A DNA stretch of 64,000 nucleotides from Bacillota bacterium (GCA_029776205.1 JAKOTQ010000096.1:37771-101770), one strand, 5' to 3'; numbered from the stretch's first letter, positions 1 to 9,019 are shown. The notes: generated by a model not told the origin, from the sequence alone. Translations and numbers: made by a program.

Positions 1-423
1 GCTGCCGACCATCATTTAGTCTATCAGTTTAACCCTATCGACCTGGGAGAGGTCCATCCCAACTCCGCCCGGATCATACTCCGTTCTTCAACCCATACCG
101 TTTCAGTCGACGGCAGTTCCCTTGGAGGCGGAAAAATCTCCATTTGGAAATTAAACCATTACCCCGTTGAGTTAAACGGTTTTTATCCCACCCTCATCTT
201 GGTCCACCGGGATCATCCGGGGGTAGCTGCCAAAGTAACCGGAGAATTAGCCAAAAAAGGCTTGAATATCGCGGCGATGAAAGTATACCGGACTCAACGC
301 AAGGGCGATGCCTTAATGTGTATTGAACTGGACCAAACGCCAAACCAAAAACTGCTTGAGACATTAAAAAACCTCCAGAATATCTCCGAAGTCCGGTTTA
401 TCCCGAAAATCATCAAGAACTGA
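1..423 (+). CDS. sdaAB: L-serine dehydratase, iron-sulfur-dependent, beta subunit (5' end outside window)
   Basis: The frame is open from base 1, so the N-terminus lies before the window; 140 residues are visible. L-serine dehydratase deaminates L-serine to pyruvate and ammonia in the cytoplasm, and in Firmicutes it is split into a beta and an alpha subunit. The last 75 residues form an ACT domain (the stretch starting VHRDHPGVAAKVTGELAKKG), a regulatory ligand-binding fold normally found at the end of SdaAB. The alpha subunit starts 23 bases downstream, which fixes the identity. An ATG-like internal start would cut into the domain and is not needed. Identification is secure; only the missing N-terminal half is unseen. 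Confidence 0.93.
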   Translation, partial: AADHHLVYQFNPIDLGEVHPNSARIILRSSTHTVSVDGSSLGGGKISIWKLNHYPVELNGFYPTLILVHRDHPGVAAKVTGELAKKGLNIAAMKVYRTQRKGDALMCIELDQTPNQKLLETLKNLQNISEVRFIPKIIKN

Positions 424-446
424 AGGAACGGAGGATTTTATCACAG

Positions 447-1337
447 ATGACGGATATCAGTTTAACTTATTTCATCAAACGGGCGACTAACGAAAGCAAA
501 CCTCTTTCCCAAATCTTTATGGAGGAAGAAAGCCGCGAAACCGGTCAAAGTATAACTGTCTTAAAAAAACGGATGGCCGACCGGATCCAAATTATGCGGG
601 AATCTCTGGAAAAGGGACTGGCAACGCCCCAACATTCCCGAAGCGGATATATTACCGGAGGTGCTTTTCAACTACTGCAATATTCCGAACAAGGACGTTC
701 ATTGTTATCTGCAAATTTTACCAAACTCCTGGCCTATGCCATGGCCGTTCCCGAGGTTAATGCCTGTATGGGCCGGATCGTTGCCGCTCCAACCGCCGGT
801 TCCTGCGGCGTACTCCCTGCCGTCCTGCTCAGTATCGCCCGAAAACAAAAAATGCCTGATGCAGTTCTTATCCCGGCCTTTTTTACAGCCGGAGGCATCG
901 GCATGATTATTGAAAAAAAAGCTACTATTTCAGGCGCCCAAGGCGGTTGTCAGGCCGAAATCGGTTCTGCTTCTGCCATGGCAGCCGGAGCCCTGGTAGA
1001 AATGGCCGGTGGTACTCCTGAACAATCGGATCATGCAGTAGCTTTTGCCTTAAAGAACCTGATGGGGCTGATTTGCGATCCTGTTGGCGGCCTAGTTGAA
1101 ATCCCCTGTGTCAAACGGAACGCCCTGGGAGCGATGAATGCTGTTGCAGCCGCCGAAATGGCTTTGGCCGGATTAACTAGTCTTTTTACTGCCGATCAAG
1201 TCATTGAAACCATGGGAAAAGTCGGCAAAAGACTACCCGAAGAATTTCGGGAAACCGCCCAAGGCGGACTGGCCTCCCTCCCCAGGCCTGTTAAGCTTCA
1301 CCGGGAACCGCCATCATCAGGAAGGGATTCGATATAA
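447..1337 (+). CDS. sdaAA: L-serine dehydratase, iron-sulfur-dependent, alpha subunit
   Basis: Catalytic subunit of the oxygen-sensitive 4Fe-4S serine dehydratase; 296 residues, the usual length. Cys168 (GGCQAEIGSA), Cys210 (ICDPVGG) and Cys221 (IPCVKRN) are spaced 42 and 11 residues apart, the same spacing as the three cluster ligands of the structurally known Legionella enzyme. GRIVAAPTAGSCG is the other family signature. A GGAGG-type site lies about 10 bases before the ATG. It follows the beta subunit in one transcription unit. The last 13 codons overlap, tail to tail, the opposing PilZ gene, so the C-terminal residues may be an extension relative to other family members. Confidence 0.95.
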   Translation: MTDISLTYFIKRATNESKPLSQIFMEEESRETGQSITVLKKRMADRIQIMRESLEKGLATPQHSRSGYITGGAFQLLQYSEQGRSLLSANFTKLLAYAMAVPEVNACMGRIVAAPTAGSCGVLPAVLLSIARKQKMPDAVLIPAFFTAGGIGMIIEKKATISGAQGGCQAEIGSASAMAAGALVEMAGGTPEQSDHAVAFALKNLMGLICDPVGGLVEIPCVKRNALGAMNAVAAAEMALAGLTSLFTADQVIETMGKVGKRLPEEFRETAQGGLASLPRPVKLHREPPSSGRDSI

Positions 1338-1645
1338 TCCGCAATCATTCTGCGGTACTCCGGATGAACAACGTTAAATTTAATCCCGTAATAAAAAAAC
1401 GATCCCTGATCCTTTTGGATATGAACTAAAGAGCCAGGAATCCGCAACGGAGGAGTATCAGGCCGCAAAGAAAACTGACAGATATATTGTGATTGAGGCA
1501 GCAGGTAGTCAGGAGAAAAGATTCCCATCCCCTCCATTGTCAGGTTTTGCAGATATCCGAGATGAGACGTTTGCGAATAGGGCTCAATTAATTTTAAGGG
1601 AATATGGGTGTGAGCCCTTCGGCAATTGCGCCGTTCAATAGTCAT
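1298..1645 (-). CDS. PilZ-domain protein
   Basis: A small single-domain protein (115 residues from the ATG at 1645; a GTG lies at 1654 but is too close to the GGGAG ribosome site). PilZ domains bind cyclic di-GMP. The two binding motifs are visible: an arginine cluster RRNCRR giving RxxxR near residue 6, and NLTMEG, which matches (D/N)xSxxG with Thr for Ser. No other domain is attached, so it probably acts by binding a partner. It starts about 15 bases after the BTAD regulator stop codon, which suggests one transcript. Its 3' end overlaps the 3' end of sdaAA by 40 bases on the other strand. Confidence 0.78.
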   Translation of the reverse strand: MTIERRNCRRAHTHIPLKLIEPYSQTSHLGYLQNLTMEGMGIFSPDYLLPQSQYICQFSLRPDTPPLRIPGSLVHIQKDQGSFFYYGIKFNVVHPEYRRMIADYIESLPDDGGSR

Positions 1646-1660
1646 TTCACTCACTCCCTT

Positions 1661-2875
1661 TCACCAATAAAATGCTTGTTCCTCAAAAATACCATCAGAC
1701 CGGATGGATTGCAGTGTCATCTGTAATCCGGATACAGATACTCTCATCTTTTTTAATTGCTTTTTCAAATGATTCAGAACAGTTTTGCCTCCATCAAGAT
1801 CGGTCGCCGGTAACAGAACAGCCAAATGATCAGGGCCTATCAATGAAATAATATCACTTTTTCGAAAAAATTTACAGATTATTTCCTGAACATCGTTTAA
1901 TCTCCTACATTTCATTTCGCCCTCATATCGCCTGATAACGATTATACAGGCAGTTTCTCCCCGGGAAACCCGGCGCTGTTCGATCATGATATAATTTGCA
2001 AACAGATCCGGATCACATAAAAAAGGGCCACTCGTCCGGTCATCAGCTCGTAGATTTGTAACCTCATTCGGAAAATGACCGCCGTTTATTTTGGTTATAG
2101 CCCGATATAACTCTCTTAATTCCCGTGAAGGCCTTTCACCCAACTCGTTATAAAGCATCGCCGAAAAGGTTGAATATCTTTCTTTGGCTTCCTGAACTTT
2201 ACCCATTCTCCATAATACTCGAATTAAACTGCACACGATATCTTCGGCATAAGGATCAGTTTTTAACGCTTTTTCCAAGTACCACCGAGCAGTTTCGTAA
2301 TCTCCTTCTTCCATTAACCACCCAGCCAATTCTTTGGTTGAATTCAAATATAATCTCCGGTAATACTCACGCACCGGCGTTATCCAATCGACATCAGGAT
2401 CTTCAGCTAAAAAATCTCCCTGGTAAAGATCTAACGCTTTCTTATAAATCTCCATCGCTTCCTGTCGTTTGCCTAAGCCATAACCATGAGCTGTATGGCA
2501 TAACATTTCAAACTCTTCGAAATCGAGCCAACACGGGTAAGCCGTATTGAAAAAGCAAGTTCCCTTCCGGTAAATGATCAAGGAATTCAAAGCCGTACTG
2601 CTTTTTTTCAAATTTAGTGCTGTTTTCAAGCGGCAAATCGTCGTTCGTAATACTGCTGTATCCCAGGGTTTCTGATGTTCTGGCCAAAGAGTGGCCAGGA
2701 TTTCTTCGGTTGGGACCATCAAACCTTTTTTAACGATTAAGTATTTTAAAAGCATCCACATTTTATGTTTGCTCATGATTCCAAGAGCGGTTTCCTCATG
2801 GGGTCCGATGATCCGAAAAAATCCCAAACAATAAATCTTCATCAATGATTGCCGCTCTGTCAAAGAGTTTATCAT
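1661..2875 (-). CDS. BTAD-domain transcriptional regulator with degenerate GGDEF-like C-terminus
   Basis: About 404 residues. The N-terminal 100 residues form an OmpR-type winged helix (KMWMLLKYLIVKK, WDTAVLRTTICRLK), followed by a helical bacterial transcriptional activation domain with TPR-like repeats (YQGDFLAE through EAKERYSTF), the arrangement of SARP/AfsR-type activators. The last 110 residues look like a diguanylate cyclase fold in which the active-site loop reads IGPDHLAVLLP where an active enzyme has GGDEF or GGEEF, so it is probably non-catalytic. An AAGGGG ribosome site favours ATG at 2875 over GTG at 2878. It is followed by the PilZ gene, hinting at cyclic di-GMP-linked control. 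The domain call is good; the target genes are unknown. Confidence 0.75.
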   Translation of the reverse strand: MINSLTERQSLMKIYCLGFFRIIGPHEETALGIMSKHKMWMLLKYLIVKKGLMVPTEEILATLWPEHQKPWDTAVLRTTICRLKTALNLKKSSTALNSLIIYRKGTCFFNTAYPCWLDFEEFEMLCHTAHGYGLGKRQEAMEIYKKALDLYQGDFLAEDPDVDWITPVREYYRRLYLNSTKELAGWLMEEGDYETARWYLEKALKTDPYAEDIVCSLIRVLWRMGKVQEAKERYSTFSAMLYNELGERPSRELRELYRAITKINGGHFPNEVTNLRADDRTSGPFLCDPDLFANYIMIEQRRVSRGETACIIVIRRYEGEMKCRRLNDVQEIICKFFRKSDIISLIGPDHLAVLLPATDLDGGKTVLNHLKKQLKKMRVSVSGLQMTLQSIRSDGIFEEQAFYW

Positions 2876-3018
2876 CACACTTCCCCTTTTTCGTATACTT
2901 TAAAAAAATACCATAACCATTCCTAAAGTTATGTCGATATATCATTTTCACCATGTGGCATTTTCTGTAAAAATTTGCTTTTTTACGAAAGTTTCTACCA
3001 CTCGCCAAGATCTGATCG

Positions 3019-4182
3019 TCAACCGGAGGAATCTTCCCAGAAAAACAGTTTTAATAGCCAGTTCTTTTCATCCCATTCAAATGTGCTTCCTATTTTATGA
3101 ATATCCTTTACCGAAATCCAGGACCGGCCTTCCATATCAATACAGGTCAACCGTTGATCCCCAATCGCGACTTGGGTACAATCAACATTCCAATGGGAAT
3201 TCTTCCTTATGACTTTACCGATTTTTTCAGCATCAATCCAGGGAACATTCTGAAAGACCCTTCCCAAATCTTCAATTTCGCGACCGTTAACCAAAACTTT
3301 CAATCGATAGAGATTAACCCGATTCTCTTCTCCATTAAAATCCCATTTATACTTACCGTTTAATAGAACATTAAGAGCGTTTCCGCTGATATACCCCTTA
3401 AAATAAGGCTGATCATTGAGCCCCAGAATCAAATCTTCTTGCAGATTAAAACTCTTCACACTAAAATAGATTTCATTGTCCCACAAAAATCCATCCGTAG
3501 ATGTCAGCTCACCAATAACATCCAGCGTTCTGGGTACTTCAACAACAGAGAAACCGCTCTGAGTCATCAGTTCCCCAAGAGCCTGAAGATGCGGTTGATA
3601 TTTCCATTGTAGGTTCATTAACACTTCCGTCACTGCCTGTTCCAAATTAGCCCTTTTATAGATATCCGGAAAAAACTCAAGCCAGGCCCGTTCTTCTGCA
3701 TCGACCCATCCCTGAACAATCGCATATTTCACCTTTACGGGCGTTCCCTTAGGAATGAGCTGAAACAATTTTTCAATATCATCATTTCTCATCCGAAAAC
3801 ATCCTTTGGATACCGGGTTGCCAATGGAATTAGGCGAATTATTTCCATGGATCCCATAGCCCTTGATGTTCAAACCCAGCCAATATTTCCCCAGAGGATT
3901 CGCAGGTCCGGGGGGAACCGGTTTGCGGCCTTGTGGATACCAAACAGGATTCACCACTTTATTCACAATATAAAAATCGCCAACCGGTGACGGCTCCGAA
4001 GGTTTCCCCACAGCCACCGGATATTTTTCCAAAAGATTTCCTCCATGATATACGTAAAGTTTATATTCGGGTATATTAATCATAATCTGCCAATCCATTC
4101 CATCAGACGCCCAGGTACAAGACTGACTAACACCAATGACCATCACGATCAATAAAAAGAACAACACCTGATGCTTTTTCAA
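3019..4182 (-). CDS. L,D-transpeptidase (YkuD family), secreted
   Basis: Cross-links or modifies peptidoglycan stem peptides outside the membrane. Counted from the TTG at 4182, the YkuD catalytic block has His112, Ser125, Cys128 and Arg130 (HGNNSPNS then SKGCFRM). An N-terminal signal peptide follows the start (Lys-Lys, then about 16 hydrophobic residues, ending TWAS). The C-terminal 150 residues carry WISVKDI and LLKLFF segments resembling copper-amine-oxidase-N stalk domains, which would bind wall polymers. TTG at 4182 is chosen because AGGGGGG sits 9 bases upstream and because the longer ATG at 4245 lies inside a good promoter. It is followed after 140 bases by the BTAD regulator. Confidence 0.88.
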   Translation of the reverse strand: MKKHQVLFFLLIVMVIGVSQSCTWASDGMDWQIMINIPEYKLYVYHGGNLLEKYPVAVGKPSEPSPVGDFYIVNKVVNPVWYPQGRKPVPPGPANPLGKYWLGLNIKGYGIHGNNSPNSIGNPVSKGCFRMRNDDIEKLFQLIPKGTPVKVKYAIVQGWVDAEERAWLEFFPDIYKRANLEQAVTEVLMNLQWKYQPHLQALGELMTQSGFSVVEVPRTLDVIGELTSTDGFLWDNEIYFSVKSFNLQEDLILGLNDQPYFKGYISGNALNVLLNGKYKWDFNGEENRVNLYRLKVLVNGREIEDLGRVFQNVPWIDAEKIGKVIRKNSHWNVDCTQVAIGDQRLTCIDMEGRSWISVKDIHKIGSTFEWDEKNWLLKLFFWEDSSG

Positions 4183-4216
4183 TGTTAAAAACCCCCCTAA
4201 AATCTGCAGGTCATTT

Positions 4217-4245
4217 AGCATACCTGACAATGCACAATCTCTCAA
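4217..4245 (-). promoter_or_regulatory. Predicted sigma-A promoter of the L,D-transpeptidase gene
   Basis: On the minus strand TTGAGA is followed after exactly 17 bases by TATGCT. Transcription would start near 4210, giving a leader of about 28 bases to the TTG codon at 4182. Confidence 0.5.
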
Positions 4246-4288
4246 ATTTATATGTGTTTACAGGTTAAACAATGACCAAACAGACAAA

Positions 4289-4317
4289 CAAAAAAGACTT
4301 TATTAAAAAATAAAGTC
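4289..4317 (-). terminator. Intrinsic terminator of the secretin/chaperone-like operon
   Basis: On the minus strand GACTTTAT and ATAAAGTC form an 8-bp stem followed by TTTTTTG. It lies about 65 bases after the stop codon at 4381 and ends the five-gene operon. Confidence 0.8.
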
Positions 4318-4380
4318 CCAAACTATTGCAAACCGAATATGTAGTCTATGTACGACCTCCATGCTGCAAATCGGATTTCA

Positions 4381-6038
4381 TCAGAAGCTAAACTTAATAC
4401 CCAATTTATACCGTTCCTTCATTTTTAAATCATCTATACCCAATATCCATGTCAGGTTATGAATGTCCCATTCTAATCGCATTTTATATTTATTAACCTT
4501 CGAGCCGCCCATCGCTGAAACATTCCATCGCAAAGTACCTTCGTCACATCGGGCACCCACTTCCCAATATCCGGAATCCAAAGTTTTTTATCATCCAATG
4601 AGTACGTCTGATAGTAACCAGCATATAAGGTTGTCCGATGAAACCATTTTGTCTCATCGGTTAAACCAATTGAAACCGATGAACACTGACGCGGGCCGTT
4701 TCCTTCTCCAATTTTCAACTCCCAAGCAGCCCCCTTCAGATATTCCAGGCCCCATTTTAATTTCAATTCATAGCAGTTCTGACTTTCATATTCCAGCCTT
4801 GTAGTCATCCGTTGATTGAGGGGAAGATTCATGATAAACCACGGGTGAATTCCCCGTCCCTCCCCATTAAAACCCAGCACCAGCTCCCGCCGGCTCCCAA
4901 AGTCAGCTAGTGGCAGCGTTTTCCCGGACTCCTCCAATAGATTAAACCCCTGGAGGTTTGCTACAGACATAAAATTGCCATGACTTAACGGGAAAGCCAG
5001 TTGCAGATTTAGCGGGATTGCCGTCAGAAATAATCCATAGGTACGGGATTCCTGTTGTTGACGGTATCCAAACCAAAAACGCTCCCGTTTCGAATGATTT
5101 CGGCGTACGATGGCTATGGGTTCAAAAGCTCCCGTTCCGGTTGTAACAGTGGACATTACTGAACTTTTACGACTTTCATCACCCTCAAGTTCAATTCTGG
5201 TAGTCACACATCCAGTATCAGGATCAATCATAACTGGAGTAATGCCCAAACGAAACCGTTGATCTTCCTCCGGTTGATCTCCTACATAATGCGATATGTC
5301 AACCAGTTGCGCAGTTCTGCCGGGCAACACCGCCACCCATGGCTGCCGGTTGATCCAGTCACTTCGATTCACGCTAATCTTGCTGAAAATCGTAACCCAA
5401 TCTCCGGCCGCCCTCATCTGTTCCAACGTGATCATCCCCTCCGTCGTTGAGGAGCTAGCATCGTTCGAAACCCTAAATAAACGGCTGACTTCGTCGCTGA
5501 CATTCGTCATATCCACAATACATAGACTGTAAATTACTGCAGTTTGTACTCTGGATGAAGAAATCGACCAAAGCTTACCTAATATTTCATTAACCTTTGA
5601 AGACGGTGCTTTTATAAAAATAAGTCCCAGCTTCATATCATATTTCAGATATGGACTGAACTCCGCCAACTCAGTCAAAAGCTTTGAGTCAAGAAAACCA
5701 ACTGGTATCCGATAAGTTTCCCATTCCACAAAAACAGTCCGCGGCGAGTCAGTCCCGCTTACAAGATATACCTTGTCAACTGCAGTAAAGGAATATCCTA
5801 AAGGACTTAAAATATCGGTGAGCACTGCTTCGATCGGCCTTTCCATATCGATCGTTGCGTGAACAACACCCTGTACTGACGGGTCTTTGATAATACAAAC
5901 CCCATAATGCTTACTTAACGCCTCAAGCACCTGGGCCAGCGGAGCTTCTTTAAAAATCAGTCTGCTGCTTGCAAAAGAACGGGAACTTAATCCCAGAGCC
6001 ATCACCACGATAATCCAGAAAAGGTTAACCCGTTTCAT
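4381..6038 (-). CDS. Diverged secretin-like protein fused to a predicted outer-membrane beta-barrel, interrupted by a frameshift
   Basis: A signal peptide is followed by an STN/N0 secretin module (residues 25-95, LIFKEAPLAQVLEALSKHYG) and a NolW-like module ending IFIKAPSSKVNEILGKL. Next comes a region that parallels the neighbouring secretin: VAVLPGRTAQLVDI against VILIAEGKTGQLFVG, and RLGITPVMIDPDTG against EAGITLKVTPRVYH. The last 230 residues are alternating amphipathic strands typical of an outer-membrane barrel. The first frame runs off into unrelated residues and stops at 4473. A minus-one shift in the A6 run at 4584-4589 joins it to a second frame ending at 4381 in KERYKLGIKFSF, a classic barrel terminus with C-terminal Phe; adding one base gives exactly 552 codons. 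It overlaps the upstream secretin gene by ATGA. The exact barrel function is unknown. Confidence 0.7.
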
Positions 6039-7243
6039 TCCTTGACAACCTCAGCCGTTATGAAGATCAACAATTGGCTGTCACTTTTCTCAGTGATTTT
6101 TTCCCTAAAGAAAAACCGAATAAGCGGGACATCTCCCAATCCGGGAACTTTTTTCTGGTCACTTTTTTCTTTGCTTAAGGTAAGACCCCCAACCATCATA
6201 GTCTGGCCCGGAGCCAATCTGACCACGGACTCAAACTCCCGGGTTTTGATTAAAATCCGGTCGACCTCTTCTTCTTCAATCCCACTGACCTTTTGACTGA
6301 TGAATAACTCCAGAAAATCATGGTAAACCCGGGGAGTAACCTTTAGCGTGATTCCGGCCTCGACCGTTTCAGACTGATTGCTATAAGGTGAGTCCTCATC
6401 CGGACGTAAAATAATGGTCTTTTTGTCACCAACGAATAATTGTCCGGTTTTCCCCTCCGCGATTAAAATCACTGGATCAGCTTGAATGGCTGCCTTCTTT
6501 TCCTGACTCAACAATTTAATCTTCGCCAGTAACTGACCAAAACTCCCACTACCCCGAAGAGTCATTAAACCTTCTGCCATATCATAAGAACCTGCACGAC
6601 TTGATACGCCAGCTTCATTATTAAATTCCAACAGATTCAAACCCAGTTCTTTAATGGCGTCCGTCTGCACCTCCGTCACCAGTGCTTTTATCCTGATCTG
6701 GGCTTTTCCTTCATCCATCTTCGCCAGATCTGCCAAAATCGTCGTAACAATGCTGGACGGAGCATTCACAGTCGCTACATTACTTTCAACATCAAACCGG
6801 ACATATTCCCTGTAAATTTCCGGCAATAGAGCCTTAGCAGACTCAGCGCTGATGTTTTTAAACCGAAAGATTTCCGTCTGGCAAAGCAACGCATAAGTAG
6901 GATTTTTAGCATCAGGCAACCCTACAATGTAGTAGTCATCGAATTTGCGGTACATATATCCTCCGCCGCTAATCATCATCCGCAAAGCTTTCTCAAAGGG
7001 TACATCCTTCAATTCCATTGTAATGACCCCTTTGATATTTTCATCAGTGATAATCGTTACTCCCGTCTGGAGAGAAACCTCTTTCAACGCTTCCCGTAGG
7101 TCGGTATCAAAAAAAGTAGCGGTAACCAGGATATTTTCGGTTTCATGATGGATATTGGTCCCTGCAATTGCGCCCGTACCGAAAAAGTGAATGATAAAAC
7201 ATCCGATACTCACCCACAGAATGATGTGAACCCATTTTTTCAA
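6035..7243 (-). CDS. Secretin-family protein (GspD/PilQ-like)
   Basis: Outer-membrane secretins form gated ring pores for type II secretion, type IV pili and related systems. After a signal peptide come an STN/N0 domain (about residues 40-110, FFDTDLREALKEVSLQTGV), one N1/NolW domain (125-180), and the secretin core, closing with the signature MMVGGLTLSKEKSDQKKVPG and LGDVPLIRFFFR. At 402 residues it is short, with no AMIN domains and only one N1 repeat. No pilus ATPase, platform protein or pseudopilin is nearby, so this is not an ordinary type II or type IV system. It sits after the chaperone-like gene and overlaps the secretin-barrel gene by 4 bases. Confidence 0.82.
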   Translation of the reverse strand: MKKWVHIILWVSIGCFIIHFFGTGAIAGTNIHHETENILVTATFFDTDLREALKEVSLQTGVTIITDENIKGVITMELKDVPFEKALRMMISGGGYMYRKFDDYYIVGLPDAKNPTYALLCQTEIFRFKNISAESAKALLPEIYREYVRFDVESNVATVNAPSSIVTTILADLAKMDEGKAQIRIKALVTEVQTDAIKELGLNLLEFNNEAGVSSRAGSYDMAEGLMTLRGSGSFGQLLAKIKLLSQEKKAAIQADPVILIAEGKTGQLFVGDKKTIILRPDEDSPYSNQSETVEAGITLKVTPRVYHDFLELFISQKVSGIEEEEVDRILIKTREFESVVRLAPGQTMMVGGLTLSKEKSDQKKVPGLGDVPLIRFFFREKITEKSDSQLLIFITAEVVKE

Positions 7244-7316
7244 TTCACTCCACCTCTTTTTTGCCCCAGAACAGTCTTTTGAACCAATTACGAACGAAGC
7301 CTATTTTTATCCGGTA

Positions 7317-8855
7317 TTATTTCAACTCCATAGTCAATCGGGAAACCCCTATTTCATTTGATCCATGATAGATTCTGATTTCTGCCTGATATTTCCCAGG
7401 TTTGAAACCTTCAGCATATCCCATAAGAGTCATCGTTTTGAAAGGCACCACCGCTTGTTCTTTTTCACCGGTCCCATTCACTTTCACCATGCCCAATGTT
7501 TTACCGTTTTCGCCTTTGATCACCACATCAGCCTGGGGAGCGATTTTAATATTCCCTTTATTCTTAACAATGACCGACACTAAGTAATTCGAACCATCCC
7601 GGGCAGCAGAAATTCCTACCGCTTCAGCCTCTGTTTTATATGTACCGGTCACCACCGCTTCCAAGTTTAGCATCGATTCTTCAAGCAACATCGGATTGGG
7701 CCCCATCGAAAAGACTTTAACTTTTAAAATGCCATAATTCCCTTGAACAACGGAATCTTTCGGAAAATTGGCTTTAACGATAATCGTTGTCATCCTTCGC
7801 GGTTCCAGAATGACCTCTTTTCCCGGTTTAAACTCCAAATTGACGAATTTTAAAACCGAAAAAGGATAATTGGGTTCAATTTCTGTTGGTTCCAAAAGCA
7901 CTCTCAACGGCTGATTCCACTTGTTCTCCACCGAAAAACTCTTCAGCATCGAAGTACCCGGCCGACCATTGAACGTCAGATAATCGGTTGAAACGGAAAC
8001 ACGTTTCAATTTATTTTCCTGATAATAAAAATCTCCGGACTTTACCTGAATGGTTTTTGAAAGCAATATCTGACCCGATGAGCCATATTGATAGAACAAT
8101 CGTAGTTCATATTCACCAGGCGTCAAAACCTGGTTGGGTGTTCCATAATACTGCAGGATACTGCCTGGAAGCATATGCATTTCGGATTTGCTATTTAGCC
8201 AGCCGACTTCCGGACGCAACTCAACCCGTTCAATCAATCGCTTCGTTTTATTGTCACGAATGGTGATAAATGCACTGGTGTAATAATCCAACAACGAATT
8301 ATTTTGAACAACCGCATATACCAGAGGCTCTCCGTTTGCATTCCTGATCAATTCAAAGGCATTAACTTTTGCCGTAGGACGCAATCCCGGAGCATCGATT
8401 TTAATATTTAGCAAAACCGCATAACGAACGCCCAACTGCATAGCATCATTAGCCTGAAAGTTTTTGGGTTCTACCATAACCGCTGCCAGATGACTGCCTT
8501 TTGCATTTAAAGGTATCTTCACCGTTCCCCTGACGGTAAACTCTTCTCCGGGTTTAAGCAGAACGCGGGTAGTATCTAAACGGATCCATTGATTTACCTG
8601 AAAATTCTCAGGTATTATAAAGGACAAGCTACCATCGGGTTGTTGAAACGGTTGATATATCGCAAACTCAACCTGTTCCGGTATATTGTCAAGGGCCGAC
8701 AACTTAAATTGAAAGGAACCAGTTTCACCAGGCTTCAGCTGCAACGGTATTACCAATGGTTGAACCCCAACCGCACAATCCCCCGTAGAAACAAAAAATA
8801 ACAACAAAATCATTACCATGCAAAAAATAGAACGTGAATGCCGCTGGTATACCAA
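7317..8855 (-). CDS. Secreted multi-beta-sandwich protein, chaperone-like (function unknown)
   Basis: 512 residues starting at a TTG, with GGAGG 8 bases upstream. A signal peptide ends near STGDCA. The mature protein is all predicted beta: an N-terminal domain with PLQLKPGETGSFQFKLSA, and later domains with RPGTSMLKSFSVENKWNQP and VKNKGNIKIAPQADVVIKG. These resemble the immunoglobulin-like domains of DUF916 or pilus-chaperone proteins, with probably four sandwiches. There is no C-terminal membrane anchor, unlike monoderm DUF916 proteins, so it should be free in the periplasm. Its place between two subunit-like genes and two secretin-like genes suggests a chaperone or assembly factor. This role is inference; sequence similarity alone is weak. 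Confidence 0.55.
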   Translation of the reverse strand: MVYQRHSRSIFCMVMILLLFFVSTGDCAVGVQPLVIPLQLKPGETGSFQFKLSALDNIPEQVEFAIYQPFQQPDGSLSFIIPENFQVNQWIRLDTTRVLLKPGEEFTVRGTVKIPLNAKGSHLAAVMVEPKNFQANDAMQLGVRYAVLLNIKIDAPGLRPTAKVNAFELIRNANGEPLVYAVVQNNSLLDYYTSAFITIRDNKTKRLIERVELRPEVGWLNSKSEMHMLPGSILQYYGTPNQVLTPGEYELRLFYQYGSSGQILLSKTIQVKSGDFYYQENKLKRVSVSTDYLTFNGRPGTSMLKSFSVENKWNQPLRVLLEPTEIEPNYPFSVLKFVNLEFKPGKEVILEPRRMTTIIVKANFPKDSVVQGNYGILKVKVFSMGPNPMLLEESMLNLEAVVTGTYKTEAEAVGISAARDGSNYLVSVIVKNKGNIKIAPQADVVIKGENGKTLGMVKVNGTGEKEQAVVPFKTMTLMGYAEGFKPGKYQAEIRIYHGSNEIGVSRLTMELK

Positions 8856-8982
8856 GATTAGACCTCCTTCAGGAACACTGAACCACTCATCCCATCAATC
8901 CGCTTCTAATTTCCCATTCATGAATCTTTAATAACTTCCAATTACCAAAACCACTAACGTTAAAATCCCTGGATAAAGAGGG

Positions 8983-9019
8983 AAGTTCACCCCTTTCCCG
9001 CAACGAAAGGGGCGAACTT
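8983..9019 (-). promoter_or_regulatory. Stable intercistronic hairpin, no U-tract
   Basis: Two 15-base arms (8983-8997 and 9005-9019) pair fully on the minus-strand RNA with one G-U wobble, whereas the plus-strand RNA would have an A-C mismatch. No T-run follows on the minus strand, so it is more likely a transcript-stabilising or partial-termination element behind the subunit gene than a full terminator. Confidence 0.55.

Noticed and set aside
4581..4592. Classical minus-one slippery site in the barrel gene
   Set aside because: The A6C heptamer is not in the zero frame needed for the usual tandem slip (X XXY YYZ), and no downstream stimulatory hairpin was seen; an indel is simpler.
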